Source of the DNA: Nitrincola sp048264025
GTDB taxonomy: Bacteria; Pseudomonadota; Gammaproteobacteria; Pseudomonadales; Balneatricaceae
Direction of reading: 5' to 3'
Length of the DNA stretch: 64,000 nt
NCBI RefSeq assembly: GCF_048264025.1
Contig: NZ_JBLXDN010000002.1
Span: forward strand, 230,956 to 294,955
Numbering within the stretch: the stretch's first letter is position 1; each line of letters begins with the position of its first letter. The translations under genes were made by a program, and so were the position numbers. Below the pieces are notes generated by a model that worked only from the letters and a program-made list of their open reading frames with translations, was not told the DNA's origin and did no database searches. Positions 25,456 through 33,256 of this stretch are shown here, in pieces.

Positions 25456-26757
25456 ATGAAACAAACAGAACTACACGCTGAACACCACGCCCCAGTGGTA
25501 CTGGTGATAGAAGATGAACCCGGTGATGCACAGCTTATCAGACTGCAACTCCAGGAACAGGATGTGCAGGCCTATCAAATCGTGTTGGCAGAATCCCTCA
25601 AAGATGCCGAGATGCAGGTTAAGCAGCAAAAGTTGGTACCGAATGCGATTTTGCTTGATCTGAACCTGCCGGATTCAACCGGTGTGGCTACGGTTAGACG
25701 TTGCTACCAGCTCTTCCCTGATGTGCCGGTAGTGGTACTGACCGGCCTGGATGATCAGACTGCCACTGAAGCCGCTATTGAAGCTGGCGCAGAAGATTAT
25801 TTAAGCAAGGGTGCTGAAGGGCGGTGGATACGTAAGGCGATCCGTTATGCGATATTACGGCATGAGCGAGATGCTTCAGAGCGTCTGGCCATGGCCGTAT
25901 TCCGGCATGCACGTGAAGCGATTATGATCACCGATGCCGAGCAACAGATTCTCCAGGTAAATACCGCCTTTAGCGACATTACCGGCTACCGTGCTGAAGA
26001 CGTGATCGGAAAGACTCCTGCGATTCTTAACTCCGGGCATCATGACGCCAATTTCTTTGATCAGATGTTCGCCACGCTGGCAGCTAAGGGCAGTTGGGAT
26101 GGTGAAATATGGAATCGCCGCAAAGATGGTAGTTTGGTGGTGGAAACCATGAATATCAGTGCCGTACATGATGCATTGGGCCAGGTTGTACAGTACGTAG
26201 CCTTATTCTCTGATATTACTCAGAAAAAAGCCGCTCAAGACAAAGTTAACTATCTGGCTTACCATGATGCCCTGACCAATCTGCCTAACCGGACCCTGTT
26301 CATGGACCGTTTTCAGCAGGCGCTGGTGTCTGTACGCCGCACTCAAAGCCCATTGGCGCTCGCTTTTATGGATCTGGATGGGTTTAAAACCATTAATGAT
26401 ACCCACGGACATGCGGCGGGTGACTTTCTATTGGAAGCCCTGTCTGAGAAAATGAAGGTCTGTTTGCGCGAAGACGATACGTTGGCGCGTTTAGGGGGCG
26501 ATGAATTTTTACTGCTGCTCCAGGGACAGTTGGATCAACAGACTACTGAGCAGGTGCTGCAGCGTTTGCTGATAACGGCCCACGAGCCCATTGAGTGGAA
26601 GGGTAATACACTCAAAGTCTCGGTGAGTATTGGCGCGTGCTTTATCGACGGGCAGTCGTTAAAAAGTCCGGAAGACTATATTACTGAAGCTGATGTGGCT
26701 ATGTATCGTGCCAAGAAGCAGGGCAAGAACCGCTACTATTTTACCGACAATACCTGA
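25456..26757 (+). CDS. REC-PAS-GGDEF response regulator, probable diguanylate cyclase
   Basis: A 433-residue protein: receiver (about 12-130, VLVIEDEPGDAQLIRLQL and LLDLNLPDSTG), PAS (about 140-255) and GGDEF (about 265-430). The GGDEF signature is intact (RLGGDEFLLLL), and FMDLDGFKTINDTHGH binds GTP/metal, so it can probably make c-di-GMP when phosphorylated. It follows the Rcp1-like regulator by 27 bp and ends just before mvaD. It shares its PAS-GGDEF build with the 7781-9868 phosphodiesterase, which has opposite predicted activity. Confidence 0.9.
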   Translation: MKQTELHAEHHAPVVLVIEDEPGDAQLIRLQLQEQDVQAYQIVLAESLKDAEMQVKQQKLVPNAILLDLNLPDSTGVATVRRCYQLFPDVPVVVLTGLDDQTATEAAIEAGAEDYLSKGAEGRWIRKAIRYAILRHERDASERLAMAVFRHAREAIMITDAEQQILQVNTAFSDITGYRAEDVIGKTPAILNSGHHDANFFDQMFATLAAKGSWDGEIWNRRKDGSLVVETMNISAVHDALGQVVQYVALFSDITQKKAAQDKVNYLAYHDALTNLPNRTLFMDRFQQALVSVRRTQSPLALAFMDLDGFKTINDTHGHAAGDFLLEALSEKMKVCLREDDTLARLGGDEFLLLLQGQLDQQTTEQVLQRLLITAHEPIEWKGNTLKVSVSIGACFIDGQSLKSPEDYITEADVAMYRAKKQGKNRYYFTDNT

Positions 26758-26764
26758 GGACTAC

Positions 26765-27760
26765 ATGGATAAACATGCCACACTGGCTGGCTGGTTAACG
26801 CCTGGCACAATACCATCAGCGTCAGACGAACATTTTGCACCCAGTAACATCGCCTTGTGCAAATACTGGGGAAAGCGAGATCAACAACTGAATTTACCGG
26901 TTAATGCGTCTTTGTCCGTGTCGCTGGGCCACCTGGGTAGTCATACCCGCCTGGTGCCGATTGATCATCCGGCTGATGAAATTTGGCTTAATGGCGAAAA
27001 ACTTGTGGCTTCAGCGCCTTTTTGCCAACGCATCAGCAGTTTTCTGGATCTGTTTCGCAATCCAGACCAGTGTCATTTCCGTGTCACCACCCGTAACTCT
27101 ATTCCAACGGCGGCTGGGCTGGCCTCATCGGCTTCAGGCTTTGCAGCTCTTGCCCTGGCGGTTAATGACAGTTTCGCCCTGCAGCTCAGTGACGAGCAGC
27201 TGTCAGTTGTAGCGCGTCTTGGCAGTGGCAGTGCCTGTCGATCGATTTTCCGTGGTTTTGTTGAGTGGCAAATGGGGCAGCGGGAGGATGGGCTGGACAG
27301 TCATGCCATCGCCTTGCAAAGCGACTGGCCGGGGTTATGTGTTGGTCTGATCAAGGTCGATGCTTCTGTTAAGGCCACGGACTCGCGCAGTGGTATGCAG
27401 CGTACAGTGGAAACCGCTCACCTTTACCAGAGCTGGCCGTTGCAGGCCGCTACTGATCTGCAACATCTGAAGCAAGCCATCGCGGGACAGGACTTTGAAC
27501 GCCTGGGCCGTACTGCCGAGCATAATGCCTTGTCGATGCACGCCACCATGCTGGCGTCCTGGCCACCGCTGGTGTACTGGCAACCAGATTCACTGAAGAT
27601 GATGCATAAAATCTGGAAGCTGCGTCAGGACGGCATGTCCATCTACTTCACTATGGATGCCGGCCCGAATCTGAAATTGTTATTTGAATCGGCCTCTCTG
27701 GAGGAGGTGATGCGCCAGTTTCCGGATATGGAAGTGATACAGCCGTTTGGTGATGTCTGA
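26765..27760 (+). CDS. mvaD: diphosphomevalonate decarboxylase
   Basis: A 331-residue GHMP-family enzyme making isopentenyl diphosphate. Diagnostic: SNIALCKYWGKRDQQLNLPV (N-terminal substrate site), NSIPTAAGLASSASGFAALA (ATP loop), GSGSACRSIF and the catalytic Asp in TMDAGPNLK. It completes the mevalonate pathway begun at 17560, from which it is separated by the signalling block. The ATG at 26765 follows GAGGACTAC, whose GAGGA overlaps the end of the upstream stop codon, so expression probably depends on the preceding GGDEF gene. Confidence 0.95.
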   Translation: MDKHATLAGWLTPGTIPSASDEHFAPSNIALCKYWGKRDQQLNLPVNASLSVSLGHLGSHTRLVPIDHPADEIWLNGEKLVASAPFCQRISSFLDLFRNPDQCHFRVTTRNSIPTAAGLASSASGFAALALAVNDSFALQLSDEQLSVVARLGSGSACRSIFRGFVEWQMGQREDGLDSHAIALQSDWPGLCVGLIKVDASVKATDSRSGMQRTVETAHLYQSWPLQAATDLQHLKQAIAGQDFERLGRTAEHNALSMHATMLASWPPLVYWQPDSLKMMHKIWKLRQDGMSIYFTMDAGPNLKLLFESASLEEVMRQFPDMEVIQPFGDV

Positions 27761-30092
27761 CAGCATTCAGGGGTTCCCGTTAACCCGGCATCAGCGCGAT
27801 ACACCTGAAGGAATTGAGCTGAGCTATTGGCTGGTATCTGCGCAGGGGGCAAAGCACGTCAGTCTGGCTGGGCAGGAAGCGGTATTATTTGTGCGTCAGC
27901 AGGATCAGAGCGCCATAGCGCAACAGTTACAAGACCTGAGTGGCTGGCGCTGGCAAAGCCTGGAGCTAAAAAATCTGCTGGAACAGCCGGTGGCAGCACT
28001 CTACTGCCGCACGCTGGCCACCTGGCACACCCTGGTAGAGCGCCTGAAAGGGTCAGGTATTGCCATGATGGAAGAAGATATCCGTCCGGCCGATCGTTAT
28101 TTAATGGAACGCTTCATTTTTGCCGGCGCCGCCTGGGTTGAGGCAGGAAGCAAAAGCCGTCTGATCCCCATCGATATTCAGCCAGCCTTCCGAGTCTTGT
28201 CGTTGGATATCGAAACCACCATGAAAGCTGATCGTATTCTGTCGATTGCATTGCAGTCGGAGGGTTACGAACATGTGTTGATGTTGGGGCCGGAAAAGCC
28301 CCATCCGCTCATTACCTACTGTGCAGATGAAAAATGCCTGTTACAGCAGTTTGTCACCTCAGTTCAGGCGTTTGATCCGGATATCCTGATTGGCTGGAAT
28401 GTTATAGGTTTTGATCTGCGTGTTTTACAACGCCGAGCCGAGGCGTTAGGTGTGCGCATGCAACTGGGGCGCGACCGTCAGGCGCTGCGGGTGGGCAGTT
28501 ATGGCCAGAACCGCCACTATGCCCGACTGGCGGGTCGAGTGGTGCTGGATGGCATTGATACCCTGAAGGGCGCGACCTGGCAGTTTGAGCGCTACAATCT
28601 GGAATTTGTCGCCCAGGCACTGCTGGGACGCGGCAAAGCCATCGACTCAGTCAATGATCGCGGCCAGGAGATTCAGCGTCTGTTTGCTGAAGATCAGTTC
28701 GCCCTGGCGCACTATAATCTGGAAGATTGCCGTCTGGTCAGTGAAATTTTTGCCAAGGCGGGACTGATCGACTACCTGACTGAGCGCACCCGCCTGACCG
28801 GACTGGCGCTGGATAAGGTCGGTGGCTCTTCACAGGCCTTTGATAACTTATATCTGCCAGCACTGCATCGGGCCGGTTATGTGGCACCTGAATATGCTTC
28901 AGGGCAAACAGGTGATCATGTGCCCGGTGGTCATGTGATGGAGTCCGTGCCGGGCTTGTATCGCAATGTGCTGGTGCTGGATTTCAAGAGCCTGTATCCC
29001 AGTATTATCCGCACCTTTCAGATTGACCCGCTAGGGCTGACCCTGGGATTAAACCAGCAGGAATCCACAGCAGATAGCACACTACCTGGGTATTTAGGTG
29101 CAGTATTCAGTCGGGACCAGGCGATACTCCCCGGTATTATTGAACATCTCTGGCAGGCGCGTGACCGAGCCAAGCAAGAGGGAAACGCGGCGCTGTCACA
29201 AGCGATCAAAATCCAGATGAATGCCTGTTATGGGGTGTTGGGCTCAGATGTGTGCCGTTTTTACGACCAGCGCCTGTCAGCCTCCATCACTATGCGTGGC
29301 CATGAGATACTGACTGAAACTGCCGCTCAGATTGAAACCGCGTTTGGCTTCAAGGTGATTTATGGTGATACTGATTCAGTATTTGTCTGGCTGGGTGATG
29401 ACATGTCGGCAGAACAAGCCGATGCCCAAGGGCCAAGATTAGCCGAGGCACTGAATCACTGGTGGCAGGACAGGTTACAACAGATCTATGGGCTGAGCTC
29501 GGCATTGGAGCTGCAATATGAAACCTGTTACTTGCGCTTTCTGATGCCACGCATGCGTGACTCAGAGCTGGGCAGTAAAAAACGCTATGCCGGACTGCGC
29601 CAAGCCGACGATGGCAGCGACCTGTTGGTGTTTAAAGGGTTGGAGCAGGTGCGCAGTGACTGGACACGCCTTGCCAGAGATTTTCAGCAGGCGCTGTTCG
29701 CACAGATTTTTGCCGATCAGCCCTGTGAAGCGCTGATTCAATCTCGCGTGGCTGAATTACTGGCGGGTGAGCGGGATGCCGAACTGGTTTATCACCGGCG
29801 CTTGCGCCGCCCGCTGGACAGTTATCAGCGCAATGTGCCACCGCATGTGCGAGCGGCACGTCAGCTGTGTCAGTGGTACCGTGAACAAGGTCTACCAGCA
29901 CCGCTGCAACAGGGTGATACCATCACTTATGTGATGAGTGTGAATGGCCCGGAAGCCGCTGAAATACAGGCTTCTGCCATCGACTATCAACACTATATCG
30001 ATAAACAGCTGCGTCCTGTTGCCGACAGCATTCTGCCCTTTGTCGGGTTGCAGTTTGATGAGCTGACTCGGCCGCAATTGCCGTTGTTCTAA
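27753..30092 (+). CDS. polB: DNA polymerase II
   Basis: A 779-residue family B polymerase. The 3'-5' exonuclease site is LSLDIETTM; further exonuclease motifs lie at IGWNVIGFDL and YNLEDCRLV. Polymerase motif A is LDFKSLYPSI, motif B lies at KIQMNACYGVLGS and motif C is YGDTDSVF; SKKRYAGL is the KxY motif. It serves in DNA repair and replication restart. The ATG at 27753 overlaps the mvaD stop, so the two are coupled; alternative TTG/GTG starts lie one and two codons upstream. Confidence 0.97.
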   Translation: MSDSIQGFPLTRHQRDTPEGIELSYWLVSAQGAKHVSLAGQEAVLFVRQQDQSAIAQQLQDLSGWRWQSLELKNLLEQPVAALYCRTLATWHTLVERLKGSGIAMMEEDIRPADRYLMERFIFAGAAWVEAGSKSRLIPIDIQPAFRVLSLDIETTMKADRILSIALQSEGYEHVLMLGPEKPHPLITYCADEKCLLQQFVTSVQAFDPDILIGWNVIGFDLRVLQRRAEALGVRMQLGRDRQALRVGSYGQNRHYARLAGRVVLDGIDTLKGATWQFERYNLEFVAQALLGRGKAIDSVNDRGQEIQRLFAEDQFALAHYNLEDCRLVSEIFAKAGLIDYLTERTRLTGLALDKVGGSSQAFDNLYLPALHRAGYVAPEYASGQTGDHVPGGHVMESVPGLYRNVLVLDFKSLYPSIIRTFQIDPLGLTLGLNQQESTADSTLPGYLGAVFSRDQAILPGIIEHLWQARDRAKQEGNAALSQAIKIQMNACYGVLGSDVCRFYDQRLSASITMRGHEILTETAAQIETAFGFKVIYGDTDSVFVWLGDDMSAEQADAQGPRLAEALNHWWQDRLQQIYGLSSALELQYETCYLRFLMPRMRDSELGSKKRYAGLRQADDGSDLLVFKGLEQVRSDWTRLARDFQQALFAQIFADQPCEALIQSRVAELLAGERDAELVYHRRLRRPLDSYQRNVPPHVRAARQLCQWYREQGLPAPLQQGDTITYVMSVNGPEAAEIQASAIDYQHYIDKQLRPVADSILPFVGLQFDELTRPQLPLF

Positions 30093-30187
30093 GTGCGATA
30101 AAACACTATTCACTCAAGCCCTTTCCAAGCTACAATTGCACTCACCTGTTCAGGGTTATTCACTATTATCTAGTCTGTAATTTGCGC

Positions 30188-30203
30188 ATCAGTGATCACT
30201 GAT
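30188..30203. promoter_or_regulatory. perfect 16-bp palindrome upstream of rimK
   Basis: ATCAGTGATCACTGAT is a perfect palindrome in the 174 bp between polB and rimK, 64 bp before the rimK start. It resembles an operator for a dimeric regulator; the regulator is not evident in this window. Confidence 0.5.
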
Positions 30204-30266
30204 AAACTTAAACCCAGTTGCTTACATCCTTAAAGCCTATCTGATCGCCGACGGCGGAGCCCCAGT

Positions 30267-31172
30267 ATGAAAATTGCTATTCTTTCGCGAAATCCTAAAC
30301 TCTATTCAACCCGTCGTCTGGTTGAAGCCGCCAAAAATCGCGGGCATGAGGTCAGGGTTATCGATGCACTGCGTTGCTACATGAACATAGCTTCGCATAA
30401 TCCACAGATTCACTACCGTGGTGAAGTGCTGGAAAACTTTGACGCGGTGATTCCGCGTATCGGCGCCTCCATCACCTTTTACGGTACCGCTGTACTGCGT
30501 CAGTTTGAAATGATGAATGTGTATCCGCTGAATGAATCAGTGGCTATTTCCCGCTCGCGCGACAAACTGCGCAGTTTGCAGTTGTTATCACGTCGCGGCA
30601 TAGGTCTGCCGGTAACCAGCTTTGCCCATTCTCCCGATGATATAGAAGATCTGCTCAGTATTGTCGGTGGTGCGCCGGCGGTGATTAAACTGCTGGAAGG
30701 TACGCAGGGCGTTGGCGTGGTATTGGCGGAGACCAATCAGGCCGCTGAGAGCGTTATCCAGGCCTTTATGGGATTGAAGCAGCATATTCTGGTGCAGGAG
30801 TTTATCAAGGAAGCAAAAGGTGCTGATATTCGTGCCTTTGTTGTCGGTGGCAAGGTAGTTGCGGCGATGAAACGTCAGGCCAAAGATGGCGAGTTTCGCT
30901 CCAACTTGCACCGTGGCGGTTCGGCGGCACTGTGCCGGATTACCCCAGAGGAGCGTACCACGGCGCTGCGTGCAGCCAAGGTCATGGGGCTGAATGTCTG
31001 TGGTGTCGATCTGTTGCGCTCCAATCATGGCTCGGTGGTGATGGAAGTGAATTCCTCGCCAGGACTGGAAGGGATAGAAGCCGCCTCCGGTAAAGATATT
31101 GCCGATCTGATCATTGAATTTATTGAAAAAAACGCCAAGCCTAATCGTACTCAGACCAAAGGCCAGGGCTAG
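30267..31172 (+). CDS. rimK: RimK-type ATP-grasp ligase
   Basis: A 301-residue ATP-grasp enzyme that in E. coli adds glutamates to the C-terminus of ribosomal protein S6. Characteristic segments: MKIAILSRNPKLYSTRRLVE, NFDAVIPRIGASITFYG, KLLEGTQGVGV (ATP loop), VQEFIKEAKGADIRAFV and the metal-binding VMEVNSSPGLEGIE. The length is normal. An aspartoacylase-like gene follows two bases after its stop, a pairing that suggests a hydrolase acting on the same or a related acyl-glutamate/aspartate bond. Confidence 0.95.
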   Translation: MKIAILSRNPKLYSTRRLVEAAKNRGHEVRVIDALRCYMNIASHNPQIHYRGEVLENFDAVIPRIGASITFYGTAVLRQFEMMNVYPLNESVAISRSRDKLRSLQLLSRRGIGLPVTSFAHSPDDIEDLLSIVGGAPAVIKLLEGTQGVGVVLAETNQAAESVIQAFMGLKQHILVQEFIKEAKGADIRAFVVGGKVVAAMKRQAKDGEFRSNLHRGGSAALCRITPEERTTALRAAKVMGLNVCGVDLLRSNHGSVVMEVNSSPGLEGIEAASGKDIADLIIEFIEKNAKPNRTQTKGQG

Positions 31173-31174
31173 GC

Positions 31175-32227
31175 ATGGGTGCAAGTTTCAAACCCAATCA
31201 GCCGATCACCATCGGTGGCCAAACCCTGCAGCCGGGTGAGCGGCGCACGGTCGATCTGGTAGTCGGTAAGCTGTACACCCACACCGAGGCGATTATGCCG
31301 GTACAAGTGATCTGTGGTCGTCAGGCAGGTCCTGTGTTGTTTATCTGTGCCGCCCTGCATGGGGATGAGATCAACGGTGTGGAAATCATCCGCCGTTTGC
31401 TGCGACTGCCTGCTCTGAGGCGCATGAAGGGTACGCTGATGGCTGTGCCAGTCGTCAATCTGTATGGCTTTATCAATCAAAGCCGTTATCTACCCGACCG
31501 ACGCGATCTGAACCGCAGTTTTCCTGGCTCAGCCAAAGGCTCGTTGGCTGGGCGCACCGCGCGTTTGTTTATGAATGAAGTGGTGAGCAAGGCTACCCAC
31601 GGCATCGATCTGCATACGGGCGCGATCAACCGCTCCAACCTGCCGCAGATCCGCGCCAATTTGGATGACCCTGAAACTCTGGTACTGGCCAAAGCCTTCG
31701 CCACTCCGGTTATCCTCAATGCCCCCTTGCGCGAGGGCTCCCTGCGCCAGGCGGGGTATGAGAGAAAAACGCCGATACTGGTGTACGAAGCCGGTGAAGC
31801 GCTGCGCTTTGATGAGGTATCCATTCGTGGCGGTGTGAATGGCATTCTCAGTGTGATGCGTGCACTGGAGATGTTACCCAAATCGCGTAAAGCCGGATTT
31901 AAAGAGCCGTTAGTCGCCCGTTCCAGTAGCTGGGTACGTGCACCGCAAAGCGGTATCTTTCGCGCCAATGTGAAAGAGGGTGAAAGAGTCACGCGTGATC
32001 AGACTCTGCTGGGTATCGTCGCGGACCCGTTCGGTGAGTCCGAAGAGGAGATCTGGTCACCCTTAAGCGGTATCGTGATCGGGCTGTTGAAGCTGCCGCT
32101 GGTGAATGAAGGCGATGCCATTATCCATATCGCCCAGTTTCACCGTACGGATCTGGTAGCCGATCGGGTGGAAAGCTACCAGGAAGCCCTGGTTGCGGAA
32201 GATCATCCGTTTGCTGATCAGCTTTAA
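31175..32227 (+). CDS. succinylglutamate desuccinylase/aspartoacylase family hydrolase
   Basis: A 350-residue zinc hydrolase. Zinc ligands are His and Glu of HGDEINGVEII and the His of GIDLHTGAINRSN; NLPQIRANL and YEAGE (catalytic Glu) follow. The C-terminal 90 residues (GIFRANVKEGERVTRDQTLL) form the small beta domain of the AstE/AspA superfamily. The substrate is unknown; no arginine-succinyltransferase genes are near, and the tight link with rimK suggests a related process. The ATG at 31175 lies in GGCATGGG, two bases after the rimK stop. Confidence 0.88.
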   Translation: MGASFKPNQPITIGGQTLQPGERRTVDLVVGKLYTHTEAIMPVQVICGRQAGPVLFICAALHGDEINGVEIIRRLLRLPALRRMKGTLMAVPVVNLYGFINQSRYLPDRRDLNRSFPGSAKGSLAGRTARLFMNEVVSKATHGIDLHTGAINRSNLPQIRANLDDPETLVLAKAFATPVILNAPLREGSLRQAGYERKTPILVYEAGEALRFDEVSIRGGVNGILSVMRALEMLPKSRKAGFKEPLVARSSSWVRAPQSGIFRANVKEGERVTRDQTLLGIVADPFGESEEEIWSPLSGIVIGLLKLPLVNEGDAIIHIAQFHRTDLVADRVESYQEALVAEDHPFADQL

Positions 32228-32243
32228 CTGTTTCATGTGGTAT

Positions 32244-32351
32244 AGGGCTAATGGGATCGGACCTGTCTGACTCGCCGTAAACCCATCCCTGAGGGCTCCA
32301 GTACGCCATCCTTGGCGCACAGGGTCAGCCAGTTCCGATCCCATCAGCCCT
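32244..32351 (-). repeat. variable-arm palindromic element, copy A
   Basis: Two 28-nt arms (32244-32271 and 32324-32351) are complementary at 25 of 28 positions and enclose a 52-nt core. Read on the minus strand the core contains a small stem GCGCCAAGGATGGCGT, then TGGAGC and CAGGGATG; arms meet the core as TGAC and GTCA. Copies B (33130-33239) and C (40694-40795) share the core and layout but have unrelated arm sequences. It lies between the aspartoacylase-like gene and the toxin gene. Confidence 0.8.
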
Positions 32352-32419
32352 CTCAAACCTGGGTGCCAGTATAAAGTCTAAAACCCCCAAGTCTTCTGAT
32401 GCCGCTCCATGCACTGATG

Positions 32420-32749
32420 CTACTTAATAAACTTTAGATCGGATTTGCGGCGCTTTTTGGCGTTAGTATAGAAATTTTCATGCGGCCCAATGTTCAGAAG
32501 GTACAATGTCAGTTGTTCTTTCTGCCAGTTATAACCCAATAGTACTTGCTGTCCATTCAGACTGAATTTATGGACGCGAAGATAACTAAGGTCTCCCTTC
32601 TTTAGCTGCCCTATCTCAGGATTTTCGATGATTGCATCCACCGCATCCTCGATGATAGCTACATCATCCTCAGGCAGCTTGCTGAGAGTCTTTTTGAAAA
32701 CCGGGCTTTCATATACATTAATCCCGGTTTCGTTTGGTTCTACGCTCAT
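32420..32749 (-). CDS. RelE/ParE-like toxin
   Basis: 109 residues. ESPVFKKTLSKLPEDDVAII, then IIENPEIGQLKKGDLSYLRV, HKFSLNGQQVLLGYNW and TLYLLNIGPHENFY follow the RelE/ParE toxin fold (two helices followed by a beta sheet). It would be an mRNA interferase or gyrase inhibitor; the sequence does not decide. The ATG at 32749 lies inside the antitoxin gene (32-bp overlap), the order antitoxin-toxin being standard. Low GC and position beside repeat elements suggest acquisition. Confidence 0.8.
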   Translation of the reverse strand: MSVEPNETGINVYESPVFKKTLSKLPEDDVAIIEDAVDAIIENPEIGQLKKGDLSYLRVHKFSLNGQQVLLGYNWQKEQLTLYLLNIGPHENFYTNAKKRRKSDLKFIK

Positions 32750-32954
32750 ATTTGGTCGCTTTTCCAGAAACAACAGCTTCGCGTGCGATCAGTGCATCAC
32801 GGATGAATTCATAGGATAGATCTGGATTGTCTTCAACCATCTGTCCAATTTTACTCCAATGCTCGATCTGCTTAGGTACTGTTCGGTGCGCGGCGGCTGA
32901 GTGAATTCTCACGCTCTCGACGAAGTCATCGTCAAGACGAACACTAGTAGCCAT
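32718..32954 (-). CDS. ParD-like antitoxin
   Basis: 78 residues starting MATSVRLDDDFVESVRIHSA, an N-terminal ribbon-helix-helix pattern, then RTVPKQIEHWSKIGQMVEDN, typical of the ParD-like antitoxin family. The C-terminal part (SYEFIRDALIAREAVVSGKA) would bind the toxin. The ATG at 32954 is preceded by CGGAGAATGCAA; an ATG two codons upstream is possible. It precedes and overlaps the toxin gene, and probably represses its own promoter. Confidence 0.8.
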   Translation of the reverse strand: MATSVRLDDDFVESVRIHSAAAHRTVPKQIEHWSKIGQMVEDNPDLSYEFIRDALIAREAVVSGKATKYERRTKRNRD

Positions 32955-32978
32955 TTGCATTCTCCGTTGTGCATTTTA

Positions 32979-33046
32979 TCTTTTAAGTTGATTATTAGAA
33001 TTAATCACACTAAGCATTCTGCGACAAAATGTTGCATTTTGCAACA
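32979..33046 (-). promoter_or_regulatory. palindromes upstream of the toxin-antitoxin pair
   Basis: TGTTGCA-TTT-TGCAACA (33030-33046) is a perfect 7-bp inverted repeat, and an imperfect AT-rich palindrome (GATTATTAGAATTAATC) lies at about 32981-32997. Both are upstream of the antitoxin start and are plausible autoregulatory operators. The 302 bp from here to lutC also hold element B and no gene I can support. Confidence 0.45.
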
Positions 33047-33129
33047 ATGTCATTCTAAAGCTCAGGGCAATTTTACCAGCTTCCGTCCATGTCCATTCAG
33101 CTCATCTTTACGCTGGCACAGGAGGTTGA

Positions 33130-33239
33130 GCGGGGTGGTGGTATGGCTTTGGGGTGACCCTCTGCCGCCAGGACGGCGGCAGTGGAGCGTGTCAGGGATG
33201 ACGAAAGCGTGTCACACCAAAGCGATACCACTACCCAGC
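33130..33239 (+). repeat. variable-arm palindromic element, copy B
   Basis: Arms of 29 nt (33130-33158 and 33211-33239), complementary at 25 positions, flank a 52-nt core (33159-33210). The core holds CTGCCGCC-AGGA-CGGCGGCAG (a perfect inner stem apart from its loop), TGGAGC, CAGGGATG and ACGAAA. The arms join the core as TGAC/GTCA. The right end lies 17 bp from the lutC stop. Confidence 0.85.
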
Positions 33240-33256
33240 ATGGCACGATCCAAATA

